DNA from: Angiostrongylus vasorum
Taxonomy: Eukaryota; Nematoda; Chromadorea; Rhabditida; Metastrongylidae
Assembly (NCBI GenBank): GCA_018806985.1
Contig: JADANN010000280.1
Location: 204,243-268,242, forward strand
Direction: 5' to 3'
DNA length: 64,000 bases
The first letter of the stretch is position 1; each line of letters opens with the position of its first letter. Position numbers and translations under genes: made by a program. This document shows positions 1-11,239 of this stretch, piece after piece. Below the pieces are notes generated by a model, which ran no database searches, was not told the origin of the DNA, and saw only the letters and a program-made list of their open reading frames with translations.

Positions 1-540
1 ACTTCACTGAGCCGAAGCTGCATCAAAAAAGCGTTGTGGTGACTGCTGGGTGTTCTGCACCGGGCTGATTCTTCAAGCTTTTTGAATCCGAGCGAATCGA
101 TTACGGCATAGAAGTCTTGCCAAAAATCGGCGAAATGTACCGTAGTCTCCAACAACAACGACCGGCATTAGTCAACAGAAAATGGCCAATCCTTCTTCAC
201 GACAACGACGGGCGTCACTCTACGGAACCAGTGCTGCAGAAGTTGAACGAATTGAGCTAAAATACTTCGCCCCATCCGCAATGTTTACCACAGACCTCTC
301 GCCCACCGACTACCACCTCCTCAAGTACCTTGACAAATTCCTGTGCGACAAATGCTTCACCAACCATGACGCCGCATAAAAATGCCTTCAACGATTTCAT
401 CGCTTCCAGAACTCCAGAATCTTTGCGACTGATATAAATAAAGTTTTTTGCTCGTTGGAGAAAACGTGCAAATTCAAGTGGTTTTACCTTTATTGAGGTT
501 TCATTTGAAGCAGGTTTTGACATTTTAAATAAAGTAGTCA
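1..540 (+). pseudogene. mariner transposase, C-terminal part, degenerate
   Basis: Conceptual translation across three frames gives the C-terminal half of a Tc1/mariner-type transposase. Seen in order: a segment ending in MYRSLQQQRPALVNRK (about 136-183), the ILLHDN catalytic block in degraded form (LLHDNDGRH, about 192-218), DLSPTDYHLL (about 294-325), and a tail with NHDAA at 362-376 continuing to about 500. LHDNARPH and the SPDLSPxDYHLF block are diagnostic of mariner-family transposases. At least one stop and two frame changes separate the blocks, so no transposase can be made. The element runs off the left edge of the window and no terminal inverted repeat is visible. Family is confident; subfamily is not assigned. 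Confidence 0.8.
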
Positions 541-549
541 AAAACGCTC

Positions 550-900
550 ATTTAATCCTGAGCAACCCAGAAAGACATTTTAATATGAGAGGCACGTTGC
601 GCCTCAAATGTAAACTCTTCGCTGTTCGTGTGTATTCGGTAGAAGACTCACAAAAAGCAGTGATGTGCAAAGAACCTCTTCTGTGTTTAATATGATTGAA
701 GTCATGGTTTAACACTTTCTCTGCTGGGTTATGCTGGTTAGACTGCTGTCAAATTGACCATTCCAGGCTCTGTGGAAGGCAAAATAAGTCGGAGAATCAG
801 ATTCATAGCAATAAAAAAGTAAAATAACGCCTCGCATCTGCTCAACGTGGATATAAAAAATTATTTCGTCAATGCCGAGGTTAATAGAAACTCGACTGTG
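550..900 (+). repeat. Penelope-like element 3' tail fragment
   Basis: This stretch matches, with many substitutions, the non-coding tail that follows the GIY-YIG region of the PLE copy at 11.77-12.0 kb and, reversed, 31.87-32.13 kb. Shared landmarks are a GGCACGTTGCG-like start, the AGAAGACTCA block, the GTTTAACACTTTCTC block, and a CTCTGTGGAAGGC block (about 770-782) equivalent to the hammerhead-like motif of better copies. The motif is decayed here. No coding sequence is seen. Confidence 0.6.
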
Positions 901-1029
901 AGATTTACTACAAGTCGTGTTGCTGCTTTAGTCCACCAGAGCTTCATAAACTCTGGTGGAACGACGACGACGGAGAACTGAGTCCAGCAAGTACACGAAA
1001 TGCGCGGAAACCTTCAGTAGCTGAACCCC

Positions 1030-1345
1030 CACAGTTCCTCAGTAGGAAAGCGACAATTCTATGCGACAACGCATGGCCACACTTTGTACGACCGAACTCG
1101 TAAAGGTTGAACGAGTTGGGCGAGAAATGAATCTCATCCACATTAAACGCTTGTGCTCGCGCCCACTTAATACCACTTCTTCAAGCATCTTGAGAATTCC
1201 TTGTGCGCAAAATGCTTCAGAAACCATGCCGAGGCCTAAGTTCCCTTTTAAAAACTCCGCCGCCTCCACACACCCAAAATTGTACGCAACCGGCACAGAT
1301 GAACTTGTGAACAAATGAAAATGAAAAAAATGAACAAATGAAAAA
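1030..1345 (+). pseudogene. second mariner transposase remnant
   Basis: A second, more decayed mariner C-terminus. The frame from about 1040 gives an ILCDNAWPHFVRP-like version of the catalytic DNARPH block, then RLNELGEK, and near 1272-1290 KLYATGTDELV, which matches the YATGINELV block near the mariner C-terminus. Internal stops and frame changes are present, and the central SPDLSP block is hardly recognisable. It lies about 650 bp downstream of the first remnant in the same orientation but differs from it in sequence, so it is not a tandem duplicate. A nested PLE tail separates the two. Confidence 0.6.
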
Positions 1346-1517
1346 AACGGTAGATTTTAGTAGTTTCTATTTCGTTTAAGTTTGTTCCAGGCTGAAATAC
1401 GAAACCTTAAAAATACAGGATGAAATAAATCCGCCATTAGTCACCATTCGTTTTGTTTGCGACCCAATGTTTTTCTTTATAAAAACATGTCATCTTTGCA
1501 GCATATAATGCATCAAA

Positions 1518-1800
1518 GGCGCGTGTGGGGCACTAGTTGGAGGCACCCCGCAACACACACGTGGAATCGATCCCTGCGGCCATGGCCCACCAAGCCTTCC
1601 ATCCCTCCAGGGTCGGCAAATTTATACCAGACTTGTCTGGGAGGATAGCAACACTGACTCGATATATCGGTAGGCCACCACAAGTCATTGTAGAGGCGAG
1701 ATATGCATTCAATCACCTCCAGACAATGCTTGATGAAGTAGAATGCATGGTGCATCCCTCAGGGTTCGATTAACGCCGAGAGCTTTATCCTTTTTAGCTT
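1518..1800 (+). repeat. SINE-A copy (tRNA-derived SINE)
   Basis: Copy of a repeat of about 275 bp with a tRNA-like head (GGCGCGTG start, A-box-like region, B-box-like GGAATCGATCCC at about 1562) followed by a conserved body ending in AACGCCGAGAGCTTTATCC. Similar copies lie at 5.80, 12.02, 23.28, 27.23 and 62.13 kb. Apparent ORFs on both strands here recur in every copy and are repeat sequence, not genes. Confidence 0.85.
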
Positions 1801-3265
1801 TATAGTGACATCATTCTTCACTGCTACCGTCTTTTGTTGTAGGCAATTCCTGAAAAAATGAGACTACGGCGTAGAGCAGGATGGCAACCGGTTGCGTTTG
1901 CGAACTGCCAATATTATGAGAAACAGTGGCCATATGTGGATCAAATTTTCAACGAAAACCTGTGAAAAACCTTTGAAACACGTTGATGATAATCCTACAC
2001 GCCTCATGCATTAGAGGGTGAGACACAAAAAGTGGTGAATAATTCCACAGCATAACAGCACTCCTAAGGCACTGACTACGGCAGGCTGAGGCCATGAAAG
2101 GATCGTGGATCTTTCCCAGCCCGTGCTTCCATGACGAGGTCATTCTTATGATGTCCGGAGTAAACAAAGCTATTGCGCAACACCAACATGCTAACAAGAC
2201 AAAGAAGCTACAATGCGCTCGCCTACTAGGCGCTTTCCCATCTGGAGCTTTTCGTAACCGGTGCAAAGAAGACACATCAAACAGATGAGTATGCTTAGCA
2301 AGGTGCACCAAATAAATCACTGTATTTGTCGGCAGGCATAAAAAACCGAAACATGCTTTGTATATCCTACCAATCCTTAACAAAGGCTGTCAGCAAAGCA
2401 TCGGATGCTATCCGAATTTTTTTTCATGATTCACAAAGTTTTGAAAACAACACCTTTTATTCACTCTAAAACCATTACAATCCTTTTAATGTGCACTTGC
2501 AGAGCGCAACTTGCACAAAATTACAGCAAATACATTTGCAATCTTTACAATTCACAACCTTCACGTACTTTTCTACAATGTAGGGATTTCTTGAACTATC
2601 CCGTTCTGTTGTATTTATTGAAACAGCCTAAATAAAAATATCTGTTAAATACGTTCATCTACTTCTCATCTCCTTGGGATGTTTTCTAGTAAATTTGGCG
2701 CGATGATATATATGTCTCTGTATACATCACCCACTATATAAAACCCGACACAACGACTTTGTTCCTTAGAGTGTCGTCATCCGGGATATTGCAACTTGGA
2801 GGTGAAGAAACTTGCACTCTGTTTATTTGAATCAAATTACAGTAGACATATGACTTGAACACTTGCGTCTACGCATTCAGCACATTTTCGCAGTACATCC
2901 TTCCTCCCATACACCACTCAAGTCCTCCAGTTGTTGAAAAATGATAATATGTCGTTGAAACACCAACAACTCCATTAGAACTGATAACTGGGCGTCGTCC
3001 CAAATGGCTGACCCGTTGAAACGCCGCACTTCCATTATGTATTGCTACTCACGCGAAGCGTGATACCTATAAATGTCATAACGGTTTTGCGGGCACTGGC
3101 CGATCAGATACCTATAACTCTCATTTTCTCCCCAAACATATAAAACTGTTTTCTCATCGAGAAAAAGTTCTATTCCACACCTAAAAATACACAAAAAAAT
3201 TCGCACATTTCAATGCTATACATGCACTATAGCTGTGATTTACGTATGTTTTTTTTATATTTTAT
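1801..3265. other. no gene recognised
   Basis: A/T-rich sequence with short uninterrupted frames only. None has a recognisable domain, and none has paired splice sites that would extend it. A block of microsatellite-like TATATAT sequence lies near 2705-2715. Nothing else is supported. Confidence 0.5.
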
Positions 3266-3269
3266 ATGA

Positions 3270-3540
3270 TCCGTCTTCAGTCTACTGTGCGGATTCCAGC
3301 CCTTCTCACATTCGATTCGTTTCCTCGCATCAAATGTCCACGAAGATGTTCCAACTTTTTATGTGTGGCTTCGGTTGCTGCTTGAGCATTTTCACTTCAT
3401 CTTGAATGTCGTGGAATGTTGGCCGATTGGCTGGCTCGGAGCGGAGTCGAACTAGCACCATGCTCGTAGTGACAGACATCACTACCACCATGCTATCTGC
3501 TCCCCTCTACATGTGTTCATGGTATACATATGCAAAACTA
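3270..3540 (+). repeat. dispersed repeat, family unknown
   Basis: A block around the words TTCGGTTGCTGCTTGAG (about 3370) and GCGAACTAGCA-like endings recurs with divergence at 42.50-42.74 kb and, more weakly, at 45.96-46.05 kb. No coding content or terminal structure was found. Confidence 0.4.
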
Positions 3541-3544
3541 CTTC

Positions 3545-4350
3545 AATTATGTCTGCTGTAGTGCGTGATAGTTATCTTAGAGAACGTGCGGATATAAAAG
3601 ATACTGAAATTAAGGCTAACAAGTTGCAAAACACTTCCAAATGCTGACAGTAATATGTTTTGAATGATGGACCATAAAAACACGTAGTGAGTAGCACCAC
3701 AAATATCATTCACACCCGTATAACGACAAGCAAAGCCTTTTATAGAATCCATTCATATTGGTGACCCTCGAGTTTTCTATTTATCAAGCAAAGCATTGTT
3801 TATTTTCAAAAAACCAGCAAGTCCACAAAGGCTGGAAATTAGGCGTCGTTCATTCCACAACAACCCAATATAGACATTGTCGCGAGAATCTTAGGCACAC
3901 TAATGAACGCCCACTCTGCAAACATCGAAAAACTCCGAAAGAGTCTTGTCAATATAGTTTATCGTCCAATCTTAGCAAAAACTACCTAAGTGTCGAATTC
4001 CGGCGCTCTATCAGGGTCAATTCTGCGCCCCTCTTCACCAGCAGGTCTATGTGGTGCGCTCTACTGTATTCAACAGCAATGGTTTACTTTTCCAAAATAA
4101 ACTCATTAGGAAAAGTTTTTTTATTAATCGTGAAAGAGGTGGTACAGCTTTTTTAAAGCGAAAGTGGAACATGACATATGTATTGAACGGGTTGTTATCT
4201 ACTGAGTACAAAAAGTGCAGCAAAGAGCTCTGCGTAGTGAAATAGATCAGTGTGAAGCAAATGCATTGGGTGCAATCCAACTCGTTCAATTTTCTTCCAG
4301 GGAGCTACGCGTTAAAGGGTTTCCTTAGCAAACCATTTGCTTGACCGCAA
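3545..4350. other. no gene recognised
   Basis: Several overlapping short frames on both strands (for example 3758-4156 +). Frames open on both strands over the same bases, none shows a known motif, and no good splice pair bounds them. Read as non-coding. Confidence 0.4.
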
Positions 4351-4354
4351 CTTT

Positions 4355-4600
4355 AACTTATTATTTACTGCCTACTCTTTCTAATGGCAGGGTATGTTGC
4401 GAAATACGACTTCATCGATGCTGAGATATTTGCAAAACTCCTGACCGCAGGTGTCTGCGGTGGGGAACGAACACGCTATTGTCATTTCCGGGGAGTAACG
4501 CGTTCACCACCACACCATGCGGTCCCTTCTTTTTGCCTGTCTCCCAGTTAGTTTTATCGATCAGTGCCACCAACAATCACCCGTCACCGGGAATGCTATT
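4355..4600 (+). repeat. MITE-C fold-back element, left arm and centre
   Basis: Starts with TTATTTACTGCCTACTC, then the ATGGCAGGGTATG core end, the CTGAGATATTTGCAAAACTC block, and GCAGGTGTCTGCGGTGGGG. These words recur, in one or both orientations, at 6.5, 6.9, 16.3, 21.9, 35.7, 47.9 and 48.9 kb. The 21.85 kb copy shows that the arm is an inverted terminal repeat. Confidence 0.75.
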
Positions 4601-5300
4601 TACCAAATTTGCTTGACCAATGGAACAAGTTGTCGGTTTGTTAATTTTCGAGAGATGAGAGGTCGGATGGCTAACACTACAGAGGAAATCCTCCATCACA
4701 TCTTAAAATTGTGCAGAAAACTTTTGTGATTGTTTATAACAAGAGCCACAACTCATACTTCGGAATACCAGTATTCATGCTAGCCTATGCTACAAATTAC
4801 CTCACAACATACAAACGTAGAAGAAATAGGACCGTCCCACTTCCGTCTGTCGTATTTTACAGTTTCAGAAGACTACATCTCTTTGGGCATGAAAATCTTT
4901 AGGTAGACTATATCGAATAAAGTAAATAGCATTCTGGTCAATCGAAGATTTGACTAACCAACCTTGTTCCACTCGGTTGTAGTGCTTTTTCCAAAAGATT
5001 TCTTCTAAAAAACATCCTAAGTGTTATCGAAGCGAAGAGAATGCTGAGTATTGAAGAATTACAGCCGGGAACTTAGTCGCCACATAATTCAATTAGTTGC
5101 CAAACGATTGACCTCATCACACTACACATCGTTTGCGATGGACCTTGAGCAGTAATGGCCAACCGCTGAGTAAGGTGCAGTACAAAAGAAAAGTAGAAGC
5201 TTTATCACATTAATCACATTTAAGACAGTACTGAGTGACGTAAAATTGAAGTATACATTTGTTTAGAATTTTCTTACTGTCCATTATTGATCTCACTTCA
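4601..5300. other. no gene recognised; downstream flank of the secreted-peptide gene
   Basis: No supported coding sequence. The right end is the 3' flank of the minus-strand gene at 5303-5570. No AATAAA was picked out with confidence on that strand within the first hundred bases after its stop. Confidence 0.4.
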
Positions 5301-5302
5301 TT

Positions 5303-5570
5303 TTACTTCTTTTTCCCTGCCACTGCTCCCACTAGTCCTCCTATAATTGCTCCATCTATAGCTCCAGTCACCCAGTCTGAATGGAGTTTAAGTAAAAGGG
5401 ACGGGTAATGTTGCAAATGAAACATTGTAAGGCAACGTACTTGGACGATACCCATATCCGTAACCGCCACCGCCATAGTTATAAAACGGAGAGCCATAAT
5501 AACCCCACTGGGCGTCCGTTGGAATGGTCAGTAACGCGAAAAAGCTGAGAAGGACGAGTAGACAGTTCAT
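5303..5570 (-). CDS. small secreted Gly/Tyr-rich peptide, two exons
   Basis: Exon 1 is 5441-5570 and exon 2 is 5303-5376, both read on the minus strand. A 64-base intron (5377-5440) separates them, with donor GTACGTTG and acceptor CCATTCAG. Exon lengths 130 and 74 join in frame to give 67 residues. Residues 1-21 are a classic signal peptide (MNCLLVLLSFFALL, then a cut near TDA|QWG). Next comes a short Gly/Tyr-rich stretch (about 22-43), then a small-residue-rich hydrophobic tail (GAIIGGLVGAVAG) ending in KKK. Without the intron, exon 1 would run into unrelated sequence, so the spliced model is clearly better. Short secreted peptides rich in Gly and Tyr with GG..GA tails are common in nematodes, some of them antimicrobial-like or cuticle-associated. 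Function is not assigned. It stands alone between repeats. Confidence 0.75.
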
Positions 5571-5799
5571 GCTTAAAAATCGGCGGATTTACACCTCTAA
5601 TGCGTGAATGACAGTGCGTGCTATAAGAACTTGGAAAAAGTGAAAAAAACCTGGTGAGTAATGTAGAATGAAAGGTAACATTCTATTTCAGAACTCCAAT
5701 TGTGCACAATGGTGATTTTTATTTGAGCATGCTAACAAAAAGCTTAATATTTCGATAAAAAGACCACATTTTAAAGAGTCAATGATGTACAGATATAAA

Positions 5800-6073
5800 T
5801 GATATAAAGGATAGAGCTCTCGGCGTTGATCAATCCCTGAGGAATGCAGCATGCATTCGACTTCATTGAGCATCGTTGGAGGTGATTGAATGCATATCTG
5901 GCCTCTACAATGACTTGCGGTGGCCTACCGATATATCGAGTCAGTGCTGCTATCCTCGCAGACAAATCTGGTAAGAAGTCGCCGACCACGGAGGGATGGA
6001 AGGCTTGGTGGGCCATGGGAGCGGGGATCCGTGTGTATTGCACGGCGCCTCCGAGCATTGCGCTACACACGCC
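5800..6073 (-). repeat. SINE-A copy
   Basis: Minus-strand copy of the tRNA-derived SINE. The body end (AGAGCTCTCGGCG side) is at about 5812 and the tRNA-like head ends near 6073. It lies about 230 bp upstream of the secreted-peptide start. Several open frames here are common to all SINE-A copies and are not genes. Confidence 0.85.
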
Positions 6074-6534
6074 TATTTGTACATGTACATACAGATATAG
6101 ATGTAAAGATATACAGTAAAAAAATTGCTTGCTGAAGAAACTAGGTGTAAAGTTAGGGGGTTTGCTGGCAGACGAAAGAAGACGATGCAGTGCGCCAAAA
6201 CAGGCATGTGGTTCTACCACAATATCCACATTGTTTGCAGTCTATCAACAAATTAACAACTTAGTAAGAATACTTGTACGGAGTCATTGGTGTTGTAACA
6301 ATGACGTTGTACAAATATGGTGACCTTTATGTTTTCGTCTAATTTGAATCATCTCCACTCTTGTCATCGCCGAAGAGGATTCGAGCGGAAGATGCATAGA
6401 GTACTTCAGCTTGCTGAAAATGCGAACAGGAATCTGCATCATCAAATATCTTGCAGCCCTGAAACCTTCACCGCTACCGATGTGACCAACATTCTCTGAT
6501 TCCGCTTCAAATGTAAATATACCTAACGTTAATT

Positions 6535-6770
6535 TTCTATTTCTTACCTACTACAGTTTTTCACGGCAGGGCATTATGCGAAATACAACCACAACGATGC
6601 TGAGGTATTTGGAGAACTTCGGACTGCAGGTGTCTGCGATGGCGAATGAACGCGCTGTTACCCTTTTTGGGAGCTAACGCGTTCACCACCACACCATGCG
6701 GGTATTTCTGTTTCGTCTGCTTCTCAGTTAGTTTTCTATCGATCAGTACCAACAGTAATCACTCCTCAAC
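6535..6770 (+). repeat. MITE-C copy
   Basis: Contains TTTTTCACGGCAGGG, the CTGAGGTATTTGGAGAAC block and GCAGGTGTCTGCG, then the TTAGTTTTCTATCGATCAG segment typical of the family's centre. The right inverted arm is missing. Confidence 0.75.
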
Positions 6771-6859
6771 AATTGATCTAGGAGCCCAAATAGGAAATGA
6801 ACCCAAGTAACTTGAAGCCGTAGTTGAAATCACAATCACAATGGTGACTTTTTTATGTC

Positions 6860-7140
6860 CTGTTTACTACAATTTTTCACGGCAAGGTATTATGCAAAAT
6901 ACAACCACAGTGATGCTGAGGTATTTGCAAGACTGTGGACCGCAGGTGTCTGCGGTGGGGAACGAATGCGCTCCCTACTCTTTCCGTGGCTTAGGCGTTC
7001 ACCACCACACTATGTGGGTCCCTCGCTTCGTCTGTTTCGCAGCTAGTTTTCTATCGATTTTATTCTCATTTTATTCGATTTATTTAGTTTTGCAAAATAT
7101 CTCAGCGTCACTTTGATTGTAAATCTACTTATTTGTTACA
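6860..7140 (+). repeat. MITE-C copy with partial right arm
   Basis: Left arm from 6870 (TTTTTCACGGCAAGG), family centre to about 7060, and a remnant of the right arm (TTGCAAAATATCTCAGCGTCA) at about 7092-7112. It is adjacent to the preceding copy in the same orientation, so two insertions sit within 600 bp. Confidence 0.7.
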
Positions 7141-9148
7141 GTTAATGACTGATTCACAGATTATTGAGTGCTTTCTATCACCCGATTTTCCTATGCTCAA
7201 ATCAGAATTCTAATAAGCGTTGATTCCTATTATAACGATGACAGTAAAACAAAGCAAATGGGGGGTGTCTGGCTAGAAATCGGAGATCATATTCTAAATT
7301 GAAGAGTTTGTCGAATCTTTTTTGTAATTCTAAGGTGTTCCTCATTTGGTTCCAACGTTCCAACATTCACCTGTTTTGCATTGCCCGCTAAAATGCTTAC
7401 TATTGATGATAAATAAGATTAAATAAGATTTCCCTTTTTTGCTCATTTTCATTAAAAACTGATGGCATCATCACAATCTTATTAAAGTCATTGGTGCATG
7501 AAGCTTCAATCTATAGTTCGAGTAAAACCGTCTAACTCTTTGCTTTCGCTGAGACATCTTGCATTGCCTCAACACATATTCAACATTTCCTGCTCCCAGC
7601 CAGTATTCACCGTCAAACAAGGACAGCCATGGAAATTCTCTCACTTTCGAGTCCATAGCGTCGATAACAGGATTTCATACGAAACACAATTAAGAAGTGT
7701 GGGCTCTGAAATCAGAGCCTTTCTAGTGATGATTGTGAAAGCCACTTAGCTACTCTCGATTTGACTTTTTCATTTTAAGACCTTGTTTCGTTCTAGAACT
7801 GTGTTCTAAAAATACGCAGCTGTTTTACCTTATTTGCGAGCGATAGCAGGCTTTACTCCCCGCTGACTAAGTGTTATCCGCAGAACACAGTAGTCGAAAC
7901 TCTGATCATTCAGCGCATGAAGGAACGCGTTCGTTTTGTAGCAAGTCTTTCCCTTATTCATCTAGTGACCATGAGTTATTTCTGAAATTTGGCCTTCATA
8001 AACTCTTCACTTTGGAGTTTCGTACTCTTACTTCTGCACAGACAGTGTCGCATGGCAATATTTTGTTACGCTCTTCTATTCTTATTTGCTTCATTGCTAT
8101 TTTCTTCTATTTCCATGGCAATAGTGGCTCAACTAAACACTTAGTTTCCATCTTACCACCACAACAGATCAAAGTTGATGGAGATAACCAACCACCGTCC
8201 TCTACCAAAAGACACGGCCGAGTGATATGCTTCATTCGAGTGGTATTCCGCACAACTTTAAGAAAACAATTCCCAAAGCTCATGCAGCATTTCGGACTGC
8301 GAAATTTCAATTTTTTTGAAAACACAGAAGTCGAAAACTCAGCAGGTTACGCTTGTATTGATTACCACAATTATAAGGACTATCATAGAACATCTTTGGA
8401 GTGAACACTGCTGTGTTGTTTTCATCTACAGAAGTTGCCGTTGACAAATTCCGGTTCTGGATTGTCGTCCTGACGAGACAAGCAACAAATCAAATTATCG
8501 TCGGTGCATCGTGCACATAATAAACGACAAATAAGCCAGAAGAAACATGCGCATTACACATACGCTGTTAACTTAGCTATTACTCTATTAATTGAAAATA
8601 TTTGACAGTATATAACAGTTATCAGTCCTTTTCAAGCTATCTATAGCTCTGAGACAACGATAACTCATCGAGTGCTAATGAAGCCTACGAAAGCGTGGAG
8701 CGGTAGTGAAAAGATAACAACCACCTCATCGATGCTGATCTCTTACACTTTACAGCTCCTCTTGCACTGCACAATGACTGTCAGAATTAGAATTACGGTT
8801 TAAACATGTTATTAACGGAAGTACACTTCAGTAACACAAATGAAGGACAAGACAAGTAGGCCAAGAAATTAGGAGCAGAGATCTTCCCGGTTATTGAACG
8901 TTAGACACGATACTAAAGGGATAGGCAATGTCCTTTATTCTGCAGATGTCAAGCAAACAATTCGCGATTTCGTAAAGGTGTGTGGCTGGTATTCGCCTTA
9001 TAACGACTTGCCTCTATCACAGGAGTCGCTGTTGTCTTGGACGAATCCCTGTTGTAAAGCATCAATCTTCCCTTCTTTCAACAATGCCCAGTGAGTGCGT
9101 ATTATGACGAATTGGGAAGGCCCAATGATGGTTATTTCAAGTTTTCAG
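7141..9148. other. no gene recognised; one 177-codon open frame of unknown status
   Basis: The longest open frame is 7871-8404 on +. It contains one hydrophobic stretch (about residues 64-85) but no known domain, and the region lacks clear splice signals around it. A minus-strand frame at 7471-7656 is also open. Either could hold an exon. I see no evidence strong enough to annotate one. Confidence 0.25.
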
Positions 9149-9309
9149 GGTGAATCACGCTTGAACAGCATTCAACATGTTAGCGGAAGGAGACTATAGA
9201 GAAGCCGTGTTCCATAGAAAGCTACATACGAGGGCCACTATCGCCGCGGACGAGATGGAAGACGGTGAAGCGAGTGACAGCAGAGTTGATACCGGCGTGA
9301 CATGTGAAG
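9149..9309 (+). CDS. possible first coding exon, unknown protein
   Basis: A strong acceptor (AAGTTTTCAG, ending 9148) opens a block in which ATG at 9177 starts an open frame rich in charged residues (EMEDGEASDSRVD). The frame ends at a good donor (GAAG|GTAGGT) after 9309. A 28-base leader between acceptor and ATG is what a trans-spliced nematode first exon would look like. The protein is not recognised. A partner exon may be the hydrophobic block at 9564-9839, but the phases do not join cleanly with the best donor, so the link is only a suggestion. Confidence 0.35.
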
Positions 9310-9563
9310 GTAGGTCGGTTAGGCATTATATAATAAGTAAGTACATTGCCGATCGTTTCAAACACTGCGGAATTTTCTGGAAAGGGGCGGTTTTCTGGGA
9401 AGAATTTCTTCTCTTCAGCAAAAGTAGCTCGTGGACATTCTGGTTGAAAGCCAATGCATCCGTTCAAATGTGAAGGATTAGAGTAGCTCATTTTCAGAAC
9501 AAGTAATATATTGCAACTTAATGATTAATAATAGGCTTTTAAACAGTTATTGATTAAAAACAG

Positions 9564-9839
9564 CCTTTTTAAAATGGTATGCAGAAGGAAATGCAAGCAG
9601 GAAGTAACGACTACGAAAGTTATTTCCCAATTTCATGGTGACGAAATCTGGCATCGTTCTTGGATCACGTTAGCCGGTCTCTCACTCCTTCACTATAGCA
9701 TAACATGTTTTTGCCTATACATTGTTCGTCATAGAATTCCACAAATGCTTCTTTCTGCAATCTTAATCGGTGCAGTCATTGCATCGATTTTTTTGACGAT
9801 TACACGTTTTGTTCATCGTGATAAAGACCAACCTCCCTA
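9564..9839 (+). CDS. possible terminal exon with two membrane segments, unknown protein
   Basis: The open frame runs from the acceptor at 9563 (AAAAACAG) or 9584 (GGTATGCAG) to TAA at 9837-9839. It codes for a basic Cys-containing start and then two hydrophobic segments, one from about SWITLAGLSLLHYS to CLYIV and one from MLLSAILIGAVIASIFL to TIT. It ends in a short charged tail (RDKDQPP). The hydrophobic pattern and single clean frame suggest a real membrane-protein exon, but no family is recognised. The stop codon abuts a Ret-B repeat, so the original 3' end could have been replaced by the insertion. Confidence 0.35.
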
Positions 9840-9970
9840 ACGGTTCACCGCCTCATCGTGGCTGAAAGGTATTCTTGCGTGTCAGGCTGCGATGTACAAC
9901 GAGGGGATTCATCTCCCCTGGCAGGGTTCCCCAAGCTGAGAAGGAGTCCTGCGCTTCTAATAAAACGAAA
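9838..9970 (+). repeat. Ret-B retroposon, 5' portion only
   Basis: Begins AACGGTTCACCGCCTCATCG and runs about 130 bases into the family (CTGCGATGTACA, CCCCTGGCAGGG, CCAAGCTGAGAAGGAG), then stops. The body and TAAG-rich tail are missing. Confidence 0.75.
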
Positions 9971-9984
9971 ATGAGCCGTCGTCT

Positions 9985-10724
9985 ACTTTCTCTGGAGCCG
10001 ATTGCCACAAAGAACCAACTTGTTTGTTTCATCTAATATTATGACAATCATACCACTGTCTAACAAGATTTTTTATTTGAGAAATGAGCCCTCGGTCTAG
10101 ACGAAGAGTAAAGTTGAGGTGTATGAGTGGTGGAATTCTCACTTCGTATACTGTGACTCAGAATGAGTGGTGGAGTCGCCGAAGACTATCGTCGCCAAAG
10201 TGTCGTAAAAATCGCTTTGAATGGTTGTTTTGAATTTATTGACGTCTACATTGTTGGGAAAAATTCGAAGCGACAATTTCGGTAATGTACAGGTTGTCGG
10301 GACGACAGCTATTCCTAAAATCAACTTATTTTTTTCTTATAAACAAGTTTTGCGCCGAACAATTACTGTTATAACTTTCACTATCTACGCCGTTCGGATT
10401 TTATCGCGCTACGTAGGATTGCAGCACGCTGCAAATTTTACATAGATGATGGATTGTGGAAGTTTGCATCGTCATTAGTTCTCATCCTAAAAGGGACGTC
10501 GATGTTTGGCTTTCGCATGCACCGCAGTTGCCAAGTGATGGTCAAAGTACTGAGTCATTTTCATTGCATTCTAAATCACATTCAAAAGAATTTAGTGAAA
10601 TTCTTTCGAGCTCTTTTCTCAGATTAAGAAGCAGTAACTATGCATAATGCCCGAGTGAAAGAAGACGTGAGGCGATGGCCCATACACATTCATTTAGGCG
10701 TAACACCCAAGTTTGCCGAGGATA
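9985..10724. other. no gene recognised
   Basis: Short open frames only, on both strands. No motif, domain or splice pair was recognised. Confidence 0.4.
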
Positions 10725-11045
10725 TAACACACTTTCTTTACATTCTTGTTTAGCAAGCGCGAGGTGCTGTTTGTTTCTTTATTCACACAAGCTGACGTTT
10801 CGGAGGGTTTCGTCTTACTCAGATCTTGGAAAGGTCACGTCGACAGCAATCTGCCCAGACAAACAGCTCCACAACCAAGCAGAGAAAATGCTAAACCGAG
10901 GCTCCAATGACATTGAACACATAGTAGCTTCTTTACACACTCACCGCGTTCTATGAATCTTCCACTGAATATGTCACATGAGGATCAACCGCACAGAGTT
11001 CACATGGAAACGTAGTGTGTCCCCTCACATTAGATTAACAGGTTT
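10725..11045 (-). repeat. Penelope-like element end, inverted copy
   Basis: Reverse-complement match to the PLE tail found at 11.77-12.0 kb on + and to the tail at 31.87-32.13 kb. Landmarks are TTTCTTTATTCACACAAGC, TGACGTTTCGG and the GAAAATGCTAAACC block. It faces the GIY-YIG remnant just downstream, giving an inverted flank around a partial PLE. A degenerate hammerhead-like motif lies at 10789-10830 (- strand). Confidence 0.7.
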
Positions 11046-11239
11046 AAATATTGTCCTTTTCCGATTCTGGGAACTAATCGAGCAACCAGCATGTGTACCT
11101 GAAGAGAGAGCAGGGAGGAGTCTCGGAACGTGGCGCGGCAAATAGCCTGGCTACGAAATTGTAGCTCGGAATTGGTGTAGAAGAAGCTCTAAGCCCTCTA
11201 ACGACAACTCTAGCCATAATAAGTTCCTCTTTATCCTGC

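Noticed and set aside
1457..1773. Several overlapping open frames on both strands (also at 5.8-6.1, 12.06-12.3, 27.2-27.5 and 62.1 kb)
   Set aside because: They recur in every SINE-A copy, on both strands, and reflect the repeat's base composition, not genes.
7871..8404. 177-codon open frame as a host gene
   Set aside because: No domain, no splice-site support, and no coherent pattern beyond one hydrophobic stretch. Kept only as a note.
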